NCBI GenBank assembly: GCA_031415015.1
Contig: JANOQT010000052.1
Span: 1 to 64,000 of the forward strand
Length of the DNA: 64,000 nucleotides
DNA from: JAUYQR01 sp031415015
GTDB lineage: Bacteria; Pseudomonadota; Alphaproteobacteria; Rhodobacterales; Rhodobacteraceae
Direction: 5' to 3'
Both the position numbers and the translations under genes were made by a program. Positions within the stretch are counted from its first letter, which is position 1. The number at the start of each line of letters is the position of its first letter. Positions 1 through 8,715 of this stretch are shown here, in pieces. The notes below the pieces were generated by a model. It did no database searches, was not told the origin of the DNA, and saw nothing but the letters and a program-made list of their open reading frames with translations.

Positions 1-108
1 CACAAACAGCCGCGGATCGCGCCCGGTCTGTCCAGGATCAGATGACTTCCCAAGGCAATACGGCTCAACAGCTGCCCACTGGACATCGTTCAAAACTCCG
101 CGCGTCAA
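1..108 (-). mobile_element. IS5-family transposase, N-terminal part (cut by window edge)
   Basis: Reading leftward from a TTG start at 108 the frame stays open to the window edge. It encodes about 36 residues including NDVQWAAVEP and GKSSDPGQTGRDPRLFV. This matches the start of IS5/IS427-type DDE transposases (DxQWxxIxPxxPGK...GRTGxDNRLFVEAVLW) as I recall them. An AGGAG ribosome-binding site lies at 116-120, seven bases from the TTG. The element continues outside the window, so completeness and terminal repeats cannot be judged. Its right end should lie between about 109 and 165, next to the broken amidohydrolase remnant, so it probably inserted into that gene. Confidence 0.7.
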
Positions 109-144
109 GGCTGCTCTCCTCTGTTTGCAACCTTGAATCAGACG

Positions 145-420
145 TCAGATGATTTGGGAACCCCGAATGTCAACAGTCCATAGATCAGCGCCACCGTTCA
201 ACAGGTGAATTTGCGCGTCCTGAAATCCGGGCAGCACCAAGTGCCCGCCCGCGTCAATCATCACCTTGGCCCCCGACCTGGCAAGCGCAGCCATGGACGT
301 CGCCGATCCCACCCCAAGAATTCGCCCGCCTTCGGTCACCAATGCTTTGGCAGTGGGACGGGCCAGATTCACCGTGCGAATGCGGGCGTTGGTCAAACGG
401 ATACGGTTCACAGGTGACAA
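145..420 (-). pseudogene. Amidohydrolase (YtcJ-like), N-terminal fragment
   Basis: About 91 residues resemble the N-terminus of imidazolonepropionase/YtcJ-like amidohydrolases: a small beta-sandwich segment (RLTNARIRTV, VTEGGRILGVG) leading to LVLPGFQDAQIHLLNGG. That corresponds to the usual PGFxDxHxH metal-binding strand; the first His reads Gln here. Complete members are about 500 or more residues, so over 80% is missing. The fragment stops where the IS5-type sequence begins and its 5' end abuts the IS481-type remnant. It is probably the last gene of the decayed operon running from 6983 leftward. The family call rests on short motifs only. Confidence 0.55.
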
Positions 421-421
421 G

Positions 422-613
422 CGCTTCCACTAAAAAACCCACAATCAGCTGCGCACGCATGTCGCCAACTTCCTGGCAGTCTGCAACATCGCACGTACGC
501 TGAAGACCCTCGGCGGCCTCATGACGTACGAATACATCCGCAGAATCCGGGCGTCAGAGCCGGATCGTTTCATCCTCGGCCCGATCCACCAGAGGCCAGG
601 ACTGGACAGCTAA
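422..613 (+). mobile_element. IS481-type transposase, C-terminal remnant
   Basis: The plus strand encodes RFH-stop-KTHNQLRTHVANFL, then NIARTLKTLGGLMTYEYI and RIRASEPDRFILGPIHQ, ending PGLDS and TAA at 611-613. This is the characteristic C-terminus of a DDE transposase group I recall as IS481 (…YNFARRLKTLxGLTPYEYI…SEPxRF…PxHQMPGLNT). One stop codon replaces the expected Tyr after RFH, and the catalytic core is absent. It is a transposon scar lying exactly between the amidohydrolase fragment and the second Rieske remnant, and marks one deletion breakpoint in the decayed operon. Confidence 0.65.
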
Positions 614-1337
614 GTCAGATAGCGCGCCAGCCGCGTCAGGTCGGGCGACAGGGGCAGGCCCGGTAGCTGCGCCCGTACACCTCCTGCAAGCCCGGATGTG
701 CCAAGGCCACCTGACAGGCTTCGTTGTCCTCGTCACGCACCGATTTCCGGTTGACCGGCAGATCGGACAACCAAGTCAGCGTTGGCACCGGCACCACCTC
801 ACGCAACCGATAGGCCGCGAAATCCTTGTCGAAAGGCGCCAGCAGGCTTGCCATATCCGGCTGTGGAACGGGTGCGAAACGCAAGAAAATGAACCCGTGA
901 AACACCTGCATCGCCACCGGTTTCAACCCGAACTGATCCCGGTCTATCGCCCCGAAAGTTGAAGGTCACGCCGCCCCGCGGAGCGTGCCGTCAAGCTTGT
1001 AGGCCCAGCCATGGAACGGGCAGACCATCGCCCCCTTGCAATGCCCCAGATCGCCGTTCCCCACGCGCGCAACCCGGTGAAGGCACAGGTTATGGAACGC
1101 CCGCACCACCCCGTCCGCACCGCGCATCACCACCGTCCGATCAGCCATCAGGTCAAATGCCAACCCGTCGCCTGATGCGGGAATGTTGGCGTCATGCACG
1201 GCCCGTTGCCAATGGGTCACGAACAGCTGTTCGCGTTCCAGCGCGAAAAGCGCATTGGACCGCCAGGGCCATGCAGGCAGGCCTTTGCGGTCCCAATCCG
1301 GCGGCACCGCACCTGTTGAGCTGGGCAGGTTCGTCAT
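614..1337 (-). pseudogene. Rieske aromatic-ring-hydroxylating oxygenase alpha subunit (second copy), broken
   Basis: The ATG at 1337 overlaps the preceding Rieske remnant's stop by four bases. Residues 1-120 give a complete Rieske [2Fe-2S] motif (CLHRVARVG … CPFHGWAYKLDGTL). The frame then breaks at 966 and resumes at about 926 with the catalytic domain (FHGFIFLRFAP…). The mononuclear iron segment reads NEACQVALAHPGL where NEGYHVxxAHPGL is expected, so one metal-binding His is lost. Sequence downstream of about 640 shifts again and ends at the IS481 scar. Full-length proteins are about 350-450 residues. A non-functional pseudogene of a mono- or dioxygenase terminal component; substrate unknown. 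Confidence 0.8.
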
Positions 1338-2438
1338 GTCCCTGCCTCTGTCGCCGCCAAAACCCAATGGTGAGGGCGGCCGATCTCGTATTCTTCGGGC
1401 ATCAGCCGGGCGCGGGTGAACGCGGGCGGGACCATGCCGCGGGGGTTCATCTCGGCCGCAGCCTGATCCTGCCCAGGCACGATCATGGCGAAGGCCGCCA
1501 CCTCGCCCGCATCAAAACGCCGCTCAGGCTGCGTTTCCAGCGGAAAATGCCACTTTGCAATCAGCCCTGTCTGTGTGGGCGACAGGAGTTGCAGCCGCAC
1601 CAAGCGGACGTAATCCCATGCGCCACCACACAGGCCGAGGGCCAAAGCATCACGAACGAATACCCCCCGGTGCCGCTCCACGGGCGCCAGCCCCGCAAAG
1701 CCGGCCGACAGGATAGCCCGGTCATCGTGCAGATTTCTGCGCCGGGTTTCAGAACCTGTCCCACCGGTGCATCCGGTCTCCAGCCCAGCGCATCGGTCAC
1801 ACTCACGATGCTTTTGCCATAGACCGGCACCTGGTCGCACAATTCGGGGTGGATGCCGGGACAATGCTGACATTCGGAGTATTTCATCCAGACGGCTTTG
1901 GAGCCACGGGCCAGTATGGCCTCGTGCCGGTGGCCAGTGACCAGCCCGTCCATCGGCCAATTGTCCAACGTGCCCAGCGGCACGTCCGACCAAAGGTCTG
2001 GCGGGTTCGGCGCCGCTGACAGGAACACGAACCCGGCCTAAAGCTGACCGACAGTGGGACCAGCTTATGATCCTGACGGCGGAAATCATCCGTCGGCACG
2101 GCATGGCCGGTCGACACCAGCTGCCCGTCCAAGGCCGCATAGGGGAAGGCATCATACGGGCAAGTCACCAGCTTGCCCAACGGCTCCACCTCGGCCCGGC
2201 TCAGGTTCGAACGACGATGTCGACAGCTGTTGTGAAAGGCCGAAATCCCGCCATCCGCTGTGCGGTACAGGATCGCCTCTGCCCCGCCCACCGTAATCCG
2301 CCGCATCGTGCCGGGGGCCGGATCAGCCAGCCGCCCCACCATCACCCACTGCCGCGCAAACAGCGTCGCCATCTCGCGTCCGTACCAGCCGTCGTCGAAA
2401 TAGACCGCACCCGGGCAGCCCTTCGGGACAATGGTCAA
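1334..2438 (-). pseudogene. Rieske oxygenase alpha subunit (first copy), broken
   Basis: Opens with a possible TTG start at 2438 (TIVPKGCPGAVYFDDGWY). It shows the first half of a Rieske motif (FHNSCRHRRSNLS) and then CPYDAFPYAALDG, where CPYHxWxY is expected, so the second Rieske His is now Asp. The frame breaks near 2045, continues in another frame (PLGTLDNWPMDGLV … KYSECQHCPGIHPEL, the mononuclear iron region) and shifts again near 1640 before ending LAATEAGT at 1334. At least three reading-frame changes make it inactive. It follows the GcvT-like remnant and overlaps the start of the next Rieske remnant (ATGA), the signature of an old coupled operon. Confidence 0.8.
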
Positions 2439-2471
2439 AGCGGGGTGACAATGGGCGACGGTCGTGGCCCG

Positions 2472-3529
2472 TCAGAACCTCTTCGGGGGCGTAGCGCGAT
2501 TGCGGGCCGGGTTGAGGAACGGCCGTTCCACCACCCACGCCTGAACCGTCATCTCGGCATATTTCAACTCGCGCAGCGCATAAATTTCCGCCCACAGGTT
2601 TTGCCCACCGCATGGGCAGCCCGCACCTGAGCCAAAGCGATGGATTTCTTCAGCGTCGATAAACAGCAGACCCCGATGATACCCCCCACTTCAACCTTTT
2701 GATTGTGATCTAGGATCGCGCCTTCCGTGCCGATATTCGCATCAATCCCCAGCCCCGCAAACGCCCACTTCGACCCGCGCGTCCGCGCCGCTATCCGTGC
2801 CAGACGTCCGGTAAAGTACCCCTCCTTCAAATCCGCCAACCGGCCAAAGCCCAGCGCCTGCAAGCTGCGCAGCCGGTCTTCGCGCGCTCATTGCGGCGCA
2901 GGGGTGAAGTCATTTCCCGTGATCACGGACCCCGCCTCCAGCCGCGCGATGTTCAGTGCATCGGTGCCGATAGGACGCAAGCCGTGCAGGGCACCAACCG
3001 AAAAAAGATGATCCCACAGCGAAAACGCCAGACCGGGCTTCGTCCAAAGCTCATCCCCCAGATCGCCGGTGACTCCGGTCCGCGAGATGATCAGCTTGCT
3101 GCCCTGAAACGGAAACTCCGCCATCTGAAACGGTTTCAGGGCCGATATGTCAAACCCAGCCGCCAGAAAAACCGTGGCAGAGGTCGGCTCCTGCAGGGAC
3201 AGCGCGGCAACCTGCTCCGTCTCTTCGACGACCGCCGCGTCAAACCCGTAGGCGCGGTCCAGCAGCCACGGCAAATGCCGCTCCTGACAGCACAGCCGAT
3301 AGCGGTCCGGGGCTTGCCGGAACAGCGTGCCGTACTCAATCAGACACCCCGCATCATTGCACCAGACCGTGTAATGCACCCCGCCCACCGACAGTTTCCC
3401 CGCATCCCGCACCGCCAGTCGGTTCAGGATCGCCGAATGCTCCTTCGCCAGGTTTTCATAGGTCAGGACTGTCTGATACCCGCCTTTTTGCCCCCAACTA
3501 TGGGTCTTGTTCGGCGCTAAGTTCGCCAT
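2472..3529 (-). pseudogene. GcvT-like aminomethyltransferase, broken
   Basis: The first ~210 residues (3529 to 2888) match the folate-binding aminomethyltransferase fold of GcvT and dimethylglycine/DMSP-demethylase relatives: HYTVWCNDAGCLIEYGTLF, then ISRTGVTGDLGDELW and LNIARLEAG. A stop at 2888 follows …NDFTPAPQ. The same frame continues as REDRLRSLQALGFG, and the C-terminal barrel (SKWAFAGLGID) runs on in a shifted frame to WVVERPFLNPARNRATPP, with a stop at 2472. The N-terminus also looks shortened by a deletion fused to the preceding FAD gene. Such proteins transfer one-carbon units from methylamines or methyl-sulfur compounds to tetrahydrofolate; the substrate here is unknown. Confidence 0.75.
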
Positions 3530-4328
3530 GATGCCAAACGCCCTCTTCCAGCCTCCAACACGTCTGAATGTCAAAGGGCATCAACAATTCAGCGCGCCGG
3601 ACCGGCGCAACAATCCTTAGGGCATAGTCCTCAAGCACCTTCAGACTGGCCGCCAGCATCGCCGCACGGGCCGCAACTGGATCGGCAGGCGTTCGCGGGG
3701 CAAACTGTACGGTGGCGGACAGCAGGTGATGGCCGTCTGGCGCAACGGACGCGTCATGCGCCGTTGGGATCCCCATCTCCATCACCGGCTCCCCCAGTAC
3801 GGCACCATACTTTACCGGGTTAAACGCGGCCTCCACATGATGCTCGCTTGGCGCAATCACCAGTCGGTCTTTCACATTGGCCCCGCGAAAATCCGGCAAC
3901 CCGCGCAACGCCAGATGCAGCTTCGCCGCCAAGGCCCACGCCTTCAGATGCCGCGCGCGGGTGACCAGCCCCGCATCCAGATACCGCGCGCCGATCTGCG
4001 TCAGCAACGTCGTCTTGGGGGACAGCCAAGAGACGATCCGATCTGCCCGCACCTCCTCACCATCCGATAAATTCACACCAACGGCCCGCCCATCCTCAAC
4101 CACAATCCGCCCAAGGTAGCGTCGAAGGCGAAGCCCCCTTTGAGAAGCAGGTCAGAAGTTTCGTCCTCCAGCAGGTCATGCGGATTGGTCAGCGGGATGT
4201 GCCCCAACGCGCGAAAGTCAGCAGCCCCCGTCAGCCGCGCGCGCCCGGCGCGAGGCCAGCCGGTGCGCCGCCGCCAACACGTTCGGCCCCGCGCCGATGA
4301 TGATCGGGTCAAACGATGGCAAAGGCAT
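3498..4328 (-). pseudogene. CrtI-like FAD/NAD(P) oxidoreductase (second copy), broken
   Basis: ATG at 4328 starts FDPIIIGAGPNVLAAAHRLA, a dinucleotide-binding GxGxN motif of phytoene-desaturase-like flavoproteins. A frameshift follows within 40 residues; the sequence resumes as DFRALGHIPLTNPHDLL and then DGRAVGVNLSDGEEVRADRIV, a typical middle section. It stops at 3498 after HHGELSAEQ, without the conserved C-terminal FAD motif. The total of ~277 codons compares with about 500 for intact relatives. Its start overlaps the end of the first copy by 20 bases. Despite the CrtI resemblance, the context (Rieske oxygenases, GcvT) points to catabolism, not carotenoid synthesis. Confidence 0.75.
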
Positions 4329-5807
4329 CGCTCATATCCTTGTCAGGCAGCGTCATATTCCGCAGAATCTCCGCCGCCGCATTGCGCCCCGGTGCGCCCA
4401 TAACCCCACCGCAAGGATGGGTGGAAGACCCGCAAATCCACAAGTCGCGAATAGGTGAACGATAGTTCGCATGGCCCGGCACCGGGCAGTTGAAGAGCAT
4501 CTTATCGAAGGTCAGTTCACCTTGAAGGATGTCGCCCTCGGTCAGCCCGACCTCTGCCTCCAACTCACGCGGAGGGCGCACCTCGACATGCAGGATCAGA
4601 TTTGTGAACCCCGGGGCGGCGAGTGCGATCTGGTTGATGCAAGCTACCAATGGCATCGTGATCGGCATCCGTCCCGTCGCGCCCCTCGATCTTCGGCGGG
4701 GCGTATTATGCGAAGCACGACATGAACTGCATGTCCGCCGGCGTCATGGTCGGGTCGATGGTCGTGGGGATCATTCCATCCTGAAACGGATCACGGCTGA
4801 GCTGAGCGGATTTTCAATCGTCGGAGGCCTGTTTCATTTTCTCAATGGAATCGGTGAAATGCAGATCACCCCGGATGTACGGCGCGCCTTCCGGGAGGGC
4901 GGCACTGCGCGGCAACCCGTCTAACGCAATGTTCAGCTTGCCCGAAGACCTCCGCGTCTTGACTAGGCGCACCTGTTTCAGGAACGGCTCCGGCAGTTCC
5001 TTCAACTCGACATGTTTCAGGAAGGTCCGCCACACATCCATGTTCGACACCACCCGCCGCGCGCGCAGCTCGTCGCCGTTGTCCATCACCACGCCTACCG
5101 CGCGGATAGCCTCATGCGCCGACGTTGCCATCCACATCGTCCATCACTTGGTGCGGCACATAGCCCTGCCCGGCGACATCGGCCTAAGCGCCTAGGTGAT
5201 CGACCCCACCGCCTGATAGGCCTTGACCACCGGGTTGTCGAAATACGCGTCCAGATAGTAGGCAATCGACATCGTCCAGAACGCCAGCGTGGCATAGGCC
5301 GCCATTTCAGACATACCGGTCAGCTGCTTGCACAGCCATGCCAGCTCCGCCAGATCGCGGGGCCGAAAGCTGGCAAGGTCTGGCGGGCGGCGCATCAGCA
5401 TCGGGCGGATGACTTGGCAACGGCACTGGATATGGCGGGAATAGCGGTCATAGCCCTCGGTATCGCGCCTGGAGTGTGGCGCTAATTCGCGGCGATTGGC
5501 ATCATGGCTGCGGAACATGCCAAAGTAGCCGCCGGTGTCGGCGAACATCGCGCCGCCCTTACAGGGCAGAATCTGCATGCAGTGCTTTGACAGCTCCGGA
5601 TCGCGCATAATCTCGGGTCGGAAGAGGCTGCTGATGTAGAAACAGTTGGAATAGGTAAAGCAGGGATACAGCTCGCGACTGACCGCCGCGCCCGCCCACC
5701 CAGCCATTCTTTTCCACCACCATAATCTTCAAGCCAGCCCGCGCCAGATAGCAGGCCGCGACCAGCCCGTTATGGCACGCCCCCATAATCATCGCATCAT
5801 GGGTCAC
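4309..5807 (-). pseudogene. CrtI-like FAD/NAD(P) oxidoreductase (first copy), broken
   Basis: GTG at 5807 overlaps the aminotransferase stop. The N-terminus reads DAMIMGACHNGLVAACYLARAG, with Cys for the second Gly of GxGxxG. Frameshifts follow at about 5700 and 5190, and part of the middle appears deleted near 5120. A good central stretch remains (SSGKLNIALDGLP, GAPYIRGDLHFTDS), then in-frame stops near 4814 and 4710. The C-terminal FAD/substrate motif survives in another frame as CGSSTHPCGGVMGAPGRNAA, ending at 4309. Several independent lesions make it a clear pseudogene. Two tandem copies suggest the original enzymes formed a pair, or worked on successive steps. Confidence 0.8.
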
Positions 5808-6983
5808 TCCGCGGCCTCAGGGTATTCCAGCATCGGGTCCACCGCCAATTCGACTGCCTGCAAAGTGTCGGGCAGGCAGGTGTCGTCCAACCTGTATGCT
5901 CCATATGAACCACGGCTCTCGGCTGTCGGGTTCGACTAAGCTCCCCAGATCATGCAGGAAATAGGCCATCCTGTCGTAAAACGTATAATCAGAGGTCTTC
6001 CATGCCAGGTAGTTGTCCAGCGGCACCGCATCGAAGAACAGCCCGAACATCGACGGATGCCCGGTGTAGGAATGCACGATCCCCCGCGCATTCAGGATGC
6101 CGGAAATCCCACCCATCAGACGGCTTCCATACCCCGCCAATGTCTCCAAAGCCGGGATCCCGTCCAATATCGGCAAGAACTCCGCCGCCGACGCCAGCGA
6201 CACCGAATGCGCGGTATAGGTGCCGCCATGGCTCGCCACACCCTAGCGGAAAGTGCGCATCACATCCTCGTGCCCTGCGATCACCGCAATGGGATACCCG
6301 TTCGCCACCGCTTTGGCGAAATTGGTGATGTCGGGCTTGACCCCGCCTATCCCCTGCAACCCGTACTGATCACACAAGCGGCGGCCCAGATGCACATACT
6401 CCATCCGCGCCATGATCCCACAGCATTTGCCCTGGATCGGCTCGATCAGCATCGCGGCCAACTGGTCGCCGTGCGCGGCGAACGTATCCTCCAGCCGCTG
6501 CATGTCGTTCATCGTCAGCAGATGCGCCAGCTTTTTCACCGTCAGCCGGACGCCTTTGCTGCAAGGCACCACATCGGGGTCGCGGTTCGACCCTGCGTCC
6601 CAACCTTCCACATCCGCCTGCCACATCGCGGCATCAAACAACCCGTGATAGCCGCCCTCGACCAGCAGGTAACTTTCCTGCCCGGTGTAGGCACGCGCCA
6701 GCCGCAAGGCGCCCATCACCGCCTCGGTCCCGAAACTGGAAAACCGCACCAATTCTGCCGCAGGCACCTTCTTGGCGATGCGGTCGGCGAGGATCAGGTC
6801 CCGCTCGGTTGACAGCGCGAAAACGCCACCGACCCGGTCATCGGTATAGCCAAGGATCGCCGGACCATAGCGCAGCCGGTAATCCCCATAACAATTCCCG
6901 TCTTTATCCCACGTCCGGCCACCCTTGCCGTGATCGACATAAACCGTCCGGTCATCTCTCCAAATGCGAAAGGTGAAGGCCAA
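5804..6983 (-). pseudogene. Class III aminotransferase (GSAM-like), broken
   Basis: The first 246 residues resemble glutamate-1-semialdehyde aminomutase-type PLP enzymes: RFSSFGTEAVMGALRLARAYTG, YHGLFDAAMW, and the lysine segment TNFAKAVANGYPIAVI. The segment just before it, which should carry the DEVxTGFR cofactor motif, is missing: DQYGLQGIGG runs straight into VKPDI. A TAG stop at about 6243 interrupts after DVMRTFR and the frame resumes as GVASHGGTYTAHSVSLASA. Near 5890 a frameshift separates it from its old C-terminus (PEAAE, TGA at 5804-5806). First gene of the decayed operon; an amine-to-carbonyl exchange would have been its role, substrate unknown. Confidence 0.85.
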
Positions 6984-7228
6984 CCCCGGCGGCAGGCGCT
7001 TTACGACGCGTTAAAACCGGGCATTTGACTTCGACAGGTTACGGTGGGGCAGCAACGGCATTTGTCACGTCCGGTCCATGTGATTTCCCACGGCTGATAC
7101 TCGACTGACTGGCTTGTCAATCAGAGGTTTTCCTGTCCCCTCGGGGCCGGTTCCGCTACAACGCTGGTCGCCTGGCAACCGGATGCAACCTTGACTGAAG
7201 CCGCCCCCGCAAAAGCCCTTCGAACCAT

Positions 7229-7726
7229 GTGCCGCGACGCGTCCACCTGATCGAATCGATGATCGAAACGCTTGCCTTTCTTGCCGAGGATTTCCGGCTG
7301 AACTGGTCCGACGCTTTGGCCGCCGCGGGGCCAGACCCGGGGCAACAACTCATTGCCCTGATCGAGGCCGATTTCCATCCGGTCATCTGCGCGCCTGCAC
7401 GACTTGCCGCCTGGTGCGCCTTTTGGGGCCAGGCCCAAAGCCGCCCGCTGCACCAACAGCATTGCGGTGCCAAGGATGACGAGTACAGTCGCGTTCTCGA
7501 AGGCATCCGTGCGCGGCTTGCGGAAATCGGTTCCCACGACCTTGATCCGGTGCATATCGCCCGCATCATCCGTGTCACCATCGAAGGCATCTGGCTGGAC
7601 ATGATGACCATAGCCGGACCCTATCCCCGATCCGAGGCTTCGCAGACCGTACGCATTTGCACGTCGCTGTGTTTTCCCGATCATTTCGACAGGTCAGGTC
7701 CCCGCCTGCCAGAGCCCCCCCGCTGA
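7229..7726 (+). pseudogene. TetR-family (BetI-type) regulator lacking its DNA-binding domain
   Basis: The 165-residue frame matches the ligand-binding C-terminal half of BetI-like TetR regulators: FLAEDFRLNW, then FHPVICAPARLAAWCAFWGQ, QHCGAKDDEY, RVTIEGIWLDMMT and VRICTSLCFPDHF. The ~60-residue N-terminal helix-turn-helix region is not found upstream in any frame, and GTG 7229 is only the first possible codon. A full protein is about 190-210 residues. Probably a truncated, inactive regulator. Lying head-to-head with the decayed aminotransferase operon, it could have been that operon's repressor; this is an inference from position. Confidence 0.65.
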
Positions 7727-7741
7727 CCGACCGGTCGGCGA

Positions 7742-7771
7742 TTGACGCTTGGAATATTTGTTCCATATAGT
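7742..7771 (+). promoter_or_regulatory. Promoter of the RpiR-type regulator gene, with built-in operator
   Basis: TTGACG (7742-7747) and TATAGT (7766-7771) are separated by 18 bases, close to sigma-70 consensus. The palindrome TGGAATATTTGTTCCA (7750-7765) fills the spacer, and another half site TTCCA lies at 7774-7778. A regulator bound there would block RNA polymerase directly. The same TGGAA-N6-TTCCA palindrome recurs ahead of iolC, so this is probably an autoregulatory operator. Predicted transcription start is about 7778, 25 bases before the ATG at 7803. Confidence 0.7.
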
Positions 7772-7802
7772 GATTCCAACCCAAACCTATTGCAGAGGCC
7801 AG

Positions 7803-8672
7803 ATGCCCGACACCGAAAAGTCCGCACCCAGAACTCCGGCCGCCCCAACGTCGGTCGAAGAGTTTCGTGACCGTCTGGCCTGCATCGCGCACGGCCTGCC
7901 GAAACGGCTTCGGCAGTGTGCAGATCATCTGTCGCGCAACTATGACCGCATCGCCGTGTCGACCGTGGCTGATCTTGCGGCCGGGGCCGATGTGCCCCCA
8001 TCAGCGCTCATGCGCTTTTGCCAGTTGATGGGCTTTTCCGGTTTTTCCGAAATGCAGCGGATGTTTCGCGAGGCCTATGCGCCCGGCTGGCCGGATTATG
8101 CGACCCGGCTTGCCAATCTCAAGGATGGAACATCCGGCAAGCCCGCCGCCCTTGTGGGCGAGTTTGTCGAGGCTGGCCGTCTGTCGCTTGAAAACCTCGC
8201 GCGCACCCTGGACGAAGCAGCGCTTGACCGGGCAGTGGCCTTGCTTTCACAGTCGGAAACGCGTCACATCATTGGATTTCGCCGATCCTTTCCCGTCGCG
8301 GCCTATCTGGCCTATGTGTTCGAAAAGATGGCCATTCCTGCCATGCTGCACGACGGCGTCGGCAAGCTTGACCACCGCTTTGCCTTGCGCTCGGGCGATG
8401 CGGTTCTGGCGATCACCTTCGCGCCCTATTCCGAAGACACCCTTGCCCTGGCACTACAGGCCCGCCAGCGCGGCATTGCTGTCGTGGCCGTGACCGATCA
8501 ACCATCAAGCCCGATCACCCAGTACGCCGACGCCACGCTGTACGTTGATGAGGTTGATTTCGGTGCCTTCCGCTCACTTTCGGCAACACTTGCGCTGGCG
8601 ATTTCCCTTGCCGTTGCCATCGGTGCAGCGCGGGAACGAAAGGGGCTTCCCTCGCCCGACAAAATGGAATAA
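7803..8672 (+). CDS. RpiR-family transcriptional regulator with SIS domain (likely inositol regulator)
   Basis: A 289-residue protein starting at ATG 7803, preceded by AGAGG. Residues ~20-95 form the RpiR helix-turn-helix (STVADLAAGADVPPSALMRFCQLMGFSGFSEMQ). Residues ~135-270 form a sugar isomerase (SIS) phosphosugar-binding domain (HIIGFRRSFPVAAYLAYVF, GDAVLAITFAPYSEDTLALA, VVAVTDQPSSPITQYAD). RpiR proteins sense sugar-derived metabolites and commonly control inositol genes in alphaproteobacteria. It lies directly upstream of iolCDEB on the same strand; its last codons overlap the second palindrome. It could bind an inositol-catabolic intermediate; repressor or activator mode is not visible from the sequence. 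Confidence 0.85.
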   Translation: MPDTEKSAPRTPAAPTSVEEFRDRLACIAHGLPKRLRQCADHLSRNYDRIAVSTVADLAAGADVPPSALMRFCQLMGFSGFSEMQRMFREAYAPGWPDYATRLANLKDGTSGKPAALVGEFVEAGRLSLENLARTLDEAALDRAVALLSQSETRHIIGFRRSFPVAAYLAYVFEKMAIPAMLHDGVGKLDHRFALRSGDAVLAITFAPYSEDTLALALQARQRGIAVVAVTDQPSSPITQYADATLYVDEVDFGAFRSLSATLALAISLAVAIGAARERKGLPSPDKME

Positions 8673-8680
8673 AAATTCCA
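8665..8680 (+). promoter_or_regulatory. Putative RpiR operator ahead of iolC
   Basis: The perfect palindrome TGGAATAAAAATTCCA overlaps the last codons of the regulator gene (its TAA stop is inside) and ends 35 bases before the iolC ATG. The same TGGAA-N6-TTCCA arrangement lies in the regulator's own promoter (7750-7765), 37 bases before that start codon. Equal spacing and identical arms support a shared operator, but no convincing -35/-10 pair was found here. Confidence 0.6.
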
Positions 8681-8715
8681 TTATGCGGCCGAGTCGCCGC
8701 GCCGAGGAGCAAGCC

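Noticed and set aside
959..1822. 287-codon plus-strand frame over the Rieske remnants
   Set aside because: Opposite strand shows unmistakable Rieske motifs; the plus frame has no features.
4309..5807. Carotenoid synthesis locus (CrtI resemblance)
   Set aside because: No crtB, crtE or other carotenoid genes nearby; the neighbours are Rieske, GcvT and aminotransferase remnants.
145..6983. Possibility that frameshifts are sequencing errors
   Set aside because: Lesions include in-frame stops, internal deletions, lost catalytic residues and IS scars, while 57 kb to the right has no frameshift; random error would not cluster like this.
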